Assembly: GCA_019634895.1 (NCBI GenBank)
Contig: JAHCAM010000022.1
Location: 1-38,917, forward strand
From: Steroidobacteraceae bacterium
GTDB lineage: Bacteria > Pseudomonadota > Gammaproteobacteria > Steroidobacterales > Steroidobacteraceae
Length of the DNA stretch: 38,917 bases
Reading direction: 5' to 3'
The position numbers and the translations under genes were made by a program. Numbering within the stretch: the stretch's first letter is position 1; every line of letters begins with the position of its first letter. The notes beneath the pieces were generated by a model, which saw nothing but the letters and a program-made list of their open reading frames with translations, had not been told where the DNA came from and did not search any database. This document shows, piece by piece, positions 37,022 through 38,917 of the stretch.

Positions 37022-37290
37022 GCCACCATCTCCTCGACCGTCTCCACGGTCTGCGGGTCGTCGAGGTCGGGGAGGGGACGGAGGCGGTCGTCGGGCATTG
37101 CGCCGACGGTGGCGTACTGGCCAGCGCATGGGCCGACCCGAACCAGCAGCGGACCGCTGAGCGAGACGACGTGCCAGAGCGCATAGCCGAAGTAGTCCGG
37201 CGCTCGCTCCAGGACGGCGACGATCGCGCCCTTGTTCGCGCCGGAGATGATCTCCGCCCGGCAGCCGGGCCAGCAACGCAGCTTGCTCAC
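37018..37290 (-). CDS. Small phage protein with CWPGC start, 90 aa
   Basis: GTG 37290; begins SKLRCWPGCRAEIISGANKG, followed by a beta-rich region (VSLSGPLLVRVGPCAGQYAT). The start CWPGCxAxIxxGxNKG is a frequent small phage family and may be an SH3-like or OB-like barrel. Three cysteines could bind zinc. It overlaps the membrane gene upstream by 4 nt. Confidence 0.6.
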   Translation of the reverse strand: MSKLRCWPGCRAEIISGANKGAIVAVLERAPDYFGYALWHVVSLSGPLLVRVGPCAGQYATVGAMPDDRLRPLPDLDDPQTVETVEEMVA

Positions 37291-37487
37291 GACAGCGCCC
37301 CCGCGAACGCCCGCAGAACGGCCGCCAGCCACGGCACGACGTGGAGCAAAGCCCCGAACCCCACCACGACCGCGATCGCCGCCAGGGCGGGCTCCCAGGC
37401 CCGATACGCGGCGTTCCAGCGGTGTAGGCGCGCTGCGCGCTGGTGATCCAGCTCAGGCAGCGGCGGCAGTCTCTTCGCAACCATCAC
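37287..37487 (-). CDS. Small membrane protein, 66 aa
   Basis: A basic N-terminal half (MVAKRLPPLPELDHQRAARL, HRWNAAYRAWEP) precedes one long hydrophobic segment, ALAAIAVVVGFGALLHVVPW, and a short end. The orientation by the positive-inside rule puts the N terminus in the cytoplasm. It may be a superinfection or host-membrane modulator; placement second in the PL operon means early expression. Confidence 0.6.
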   Translation of the reverse strand: MMVAKRLPPLPELDHQRAARLHRWNAAYRAWEPALAAIAVVVGFGALLHVVPWLAAVLRAFAGALS

Positions 37488-37678
37488 CCCTCCTCCCGCG
37501 CGTTCCCGCGCTGCCGGTCGTCATACTCTCGGGCGAACTCCAGCGCCGCGCCCCGGGTCGGCATCGTGCGCACCGTCAGGAGCGGCCGGCGGCTCCGGTG
37601 CACTTCTCCGAAGAGCCGCACTTCCCGGCCGCAGACGGCTGCGACGCGGATGTTGTCGTGGTTGGAGCGGTTCGCCAC
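37484..37678 (-). CDS. First gene of the leftward operon, 64 aa
   Basis: GTG 37678 is chosen because GAGGAG lies 8 nt upstream (37692-37687) and the start of transcription is at about 37709. The protein reads ANRSNHDNIRVAAVCGREVR, LFGEVHRSRRPLLTVRTMPT, then a helix ending in an acidic tail. The pattern is beta-beta-alpha, as in many small phage regulators. Its role is unknown; first genes of PL operons are often anti-host or antitermination (N-like) proteins, but no arginine-rich N motif is seen. Confidence 0.6.
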   Translation of the reverse strand: MANRSNHDNIRVAAVCGREVRLFGEVHRSRRPLLTVRTMPTRGAALEFAREYDDRQRGNAREEG

Positions 37679-37715
37679 CTTCGAATCTCCTCGCCTCGGG
37701 GGAGGCGTTGGGGAG

Positions 37716-37744
37716 ATAATCACATACGTGGTAATCCTTGTCAA
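37716..37744 (-). promoter_or_regulatory. Leftward early promoter (PL-like)
   Basis: On the minus strand: consensus -35 TTGACA (37744-37739), 17-bp spacer and a -10 of GATTAT (37721-37716), four of six matches. Both right-end operators overlap it. The transcript would start at about 37709 and run through the 8.8-kb leftward operon. Confidence 0.75.
37719..37732. promoter_or_regulatory. Operator OL2-like (ATCAC-ATAC-GTGGT)
   Basis: Imperfect ANCAC-N4-GTGNT site between the -10 and -35 of PL. Its left half (TAATCAC) repeats the half-site of the palindrome at 308-327. Its centre lies 24 bp from the neighbouring site. Confidence 0.6.
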
Positions 37745-37756
37745 CACGTTTGTGTT
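37743..37756. promoter_or_regulatory. Operator OL1-like (AACAC-GTTT-GTGTT)
   Basis: The centre of a perfect inverted repeat TCAACAC-N4-GTGTTGA (37741-37758) that overlaps the -35 box of PL. The 5-bp half-sites are identical to those of the OR1-like operator at 363-376. Confidence 0.8.
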
Positions 37757-37806
37757 GAACGATGCGAAAATCTCCCCGCCGGCATAGGGCCGGAGGGGAT
37801 CGAGCG

Positions 37807-38031
37807 ATGGGTCAGGTCAGCACGGAAGCGATCGAAGCGCTGGCAGAGACGTGGATGCAGCGTGCACGAACGATCGTGCGCCGCGATGCGGCCGCGCATC
37901 CTAAGGGATCGATGGAAAGGGGCCTGCTCGAAAGCCGGGCGATGATCTACATCAACTTCGCCGACGAACTCAGGGGTCTATCCCGAGGCGCCGCAGCGCC
38001 TCCGTCTTCAACCACTCCAGAAGAACGCTGA
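37807..38031 (+). CDS. Hypothetical protein between PL and the repressor side, 74 aa
   Basis: ATG 37807 follows GGAGGGG; an in-frame upstream start at 37762 has no ribosome site. The product is helical: GQVSTEAIEALAETWMQRAR, TIVRRDAAAHPKGSMERG, then YINFADELRGLS and a Pro/Ser tail. It is the only rightward gene in this segment and overlaps the DUF2513 gene tail to tail by 62 bp. No family is recognised. It may be a lysogen-expressed gene. Confidence 0.5.
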   Translation: MGQVSTEAIEALAETWMQRARTIVRRDAAAHPKGSMERGLLESRAMIYINFADELRGLSRGAAAPPSSTTPEER

Positions 38032-38347
38032 ATGCCACGCCGCCGGCCGGGCCGATGACCTTATCCTTTGCTGCCTGCCAGAGGCTACCGTCCTTGTCCT
38101 TGGTCGCGCCCAGGAAGTCATACCCCGCCCAGGTAATGCTGAGTGGCACCGCGAGCGGGATCTGATCTCCGAGAGTCTGGATGTCCACGACCGTCAGCAA
38201 ACCGGCCTGACCCATGAGATGGACGTGGTACTGGACCTCCCGGATGTTGTGCCCCGGAACCGTGAAGCCCCCGCCCATGCTCTCGCCGTCCTCTTGCGCC
38301 TCCAGCGTCAACAGGATCTCGCGCACCAGGTCTAGGTCACGCTTCAT
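37970..38347 (-). CDS. DUF2513 family protein
   Basis: A 125-residue protein, ATG 38347. It has the DUF2513 pattern: MKRDLDLVREILLTLEAQED, then VQYHVHLMGQAGLLTVVDIQ, the segment LSITWAGYDFLGATKDKDGS and a C-terminal helical end (VAFSVLLEWLKTEALRRL). The fold is predicted to be a small winged-helix-like domain, and the family is widespread in phages and prophages without a proven function. In the circle it is the fourth gene after the repressor start, which suggests expression in the lysogen. Confidence 0.8.
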   Translation of the reverse strand: MKRDLDLVREILLTLEAQEDGESMGGGFTVPGHNIREVQYHVHLMGQAGLLTVVDIQTLGDQIPLAVPLSITWAGYDFLGATKDKDGSLWQAAKDKVIGPAGGVAFSVLLEWLKTEALRRLGIDP

Positions 38348-38372
38348 GGCTCGCCCGGCTCGGGGGTGTCGG

Positions 38373-38570
38373 TCATGGGGATTCCTTCCCGGCGAAACCG
38401 CGAACAATCCAGGCGAGCGCGAAAGCGAGGCCATAGATTGTCACGGCGGCGATCAAGCCCTGGTCGATCGAACCGCCAGAGATGCTAGCGATCACCATCA
38501 CGGCGGCAATCACTGCGCCGACGACGTGGATCACCGTGGCGATGCGGTTCAGGCCTGTATGCGCGTCCAT
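38373..38570 (-). CDS. Two-helix membrane protein, 65 aa
   Basis: ATG 38570 overlaps the stop of the lipoprotein gene (first codon shares its last base). Two hydrophobic helices are clear: IATVIHVVGAVIAAVMVIAS (residues 9-28) and GLIAAVTIYGLAFALAWIVR (about 38-57), joined by a short polar loop. Size and topology match small phage exclusion or holin-type proteins, but the location after the repressor argues for a lysogenic (superinfection-exclusion) role. Confidence 0.6.
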   Translation of the reverse strand: MDAHTGLNRIATVIHVVGAVIAAVMVIASISGGSIDQGLIAAVTIYGLAFALAWIVRGFAGKESP

Positions 38571-38791
38571 CACATGATCCGCCAGCCCTTGCCGAACATG
38601 CATTGCTGCCGGACGATGGCGACCTGGTTCAGGTTGCCGCCAGGGATCGCGAAGGCTTGCGCATTGCACTGGGCGATGTCGTTGTCGAGCTCGATCTGAT
38701 TCCCACCGCCGCCCGCTTTCTGCCATCGGGTGGGCGACGATGAGGCGCAGCCAGCCAGCGCGACCATGAGTGCCGCCGCAATCATCTTCAT
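38570..38791 (-). CDS. Lipoprotein, candidate superinfection-exclusion factor
   Basis: ATG 38791 (a longer frame to 38830 is not used; GGGAGAGGATGGGG precedes the ATG). The first 15 residues, MKMIAAALMVALAGC, are a lipoprotein signal with lipobox ALAGC, so Cys15 would be lipid-modified. The mature 58 residues contain QIELDNDIAQCNAQAF and end in VRQQCMFGKGWRIM; two Cys can form a disulfide. CMxxKGW ends occur in small proteobacterial lipoproteins. In the circle it starts 82 bp downstream of the repressor stop in the same direction. Confidence 0.75.
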   Translation of the reverse strand: MKMIAAALMVALAGCASSSPTRWQKAGGGGNQIELDNDIAQCNAQAFAIPGGNLNQVAIVRQQCMFGKGWRIM

Positions 38792-38917
38792 GCCCCATCC
38801 TCTCCCTGCGGGCGTCGCCGCGTTGGACACCTATCGCACGGCATCATGTTCGCCCTCCTTTACATATCGCGCCTAGATGTGCGTATCGTCGCGGTGCCGC
38901 GTGACTCGATCGAGCGG

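Overview
The window looks like one complete genome of a temperate, short-tailed (P22-like, podovirus) phage of a GC-rich proteobacterium, cut open inside the repressor gene. No host gene is seen. The attachment site and integrase lie in the middle, as in a free circular phage rather than an integrated prophage. The repressor reading frame that runs off position 1 continues in frame if position 38917 is joined to position 1. Related 14-bp operators (ANCAC-N4-GTGNT) sit near both ends and would flank the repressor in the circle. The host is inferred to be a beta- or gammaproteobacterium from GC content, gene style and a tRNA-Ser(CGA) fragment in attP; it cannot be fixed more closely by eye.

Layout. 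1-386: immunity region with the repressor start (leftward), three operators and divergent promoters. 387-7977: rightward early operon with Cro-like and CII-like regulators, a DNA methyltransferase, a Vsr-fold (DUF559) endonuclease-like protein, lambda O/P-like replication genes with a repeat-rich candidate origin inside the O-like gene, RusA, small phage proteins, two genes each preceded by a pentanucleotide-repeat leader, and a small protein in the place of the late antiterminator Q. 7978-8089: late control region with a motif and an intrinsic terminator. 8090-26694: packaging, head and ejection genes in P22 order (terS, terL, portal, scaffold, coat, gp4-like, gp10-like, three ejection-type proteins), with an inserted set of fibre or decoration-type proteins (12178-17778) between portal and scaffold. 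26691-28601: small genes and the lysis cassette (holin, membrane proteins, SAR endolysin, Rz with embedded Rz1).

28602-28893: late terminator and attP, whose core is the 3' part of a tRNA-Ser gene, flanked by two pairs of TGACCCC arm-type repeats. 28894-37678: one long leftward operon (PL) read from right to left: small early genes, a putative single-strand annealing protein, YqaJ exonuclease, a coiled-coil protein, an Acb2-family anti-CBASS protein, accessory genes, an excisionase-like HTH protein, integrase and an HNH endonuclease next to attP. 37679-37806: PL and two operators. 37807-38791: a small rightward gene and a leftward group (lipoprotein, two-helix membrane protein, DUF2513 protein) that in the circle lies just downstream of the repressor, where lambda carries rexAB.

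Most promising for follow-up: the five-site operator set with near-leaderless promoters, the two pentanucleotide leaders ending in a conserved dyad with compensatory changes, the duplicated late-region motif, the 13 x 20-residue repeat protein, the attP architecture, the Acb2 homologue, and the candidate superinfection-exclusion cassette.
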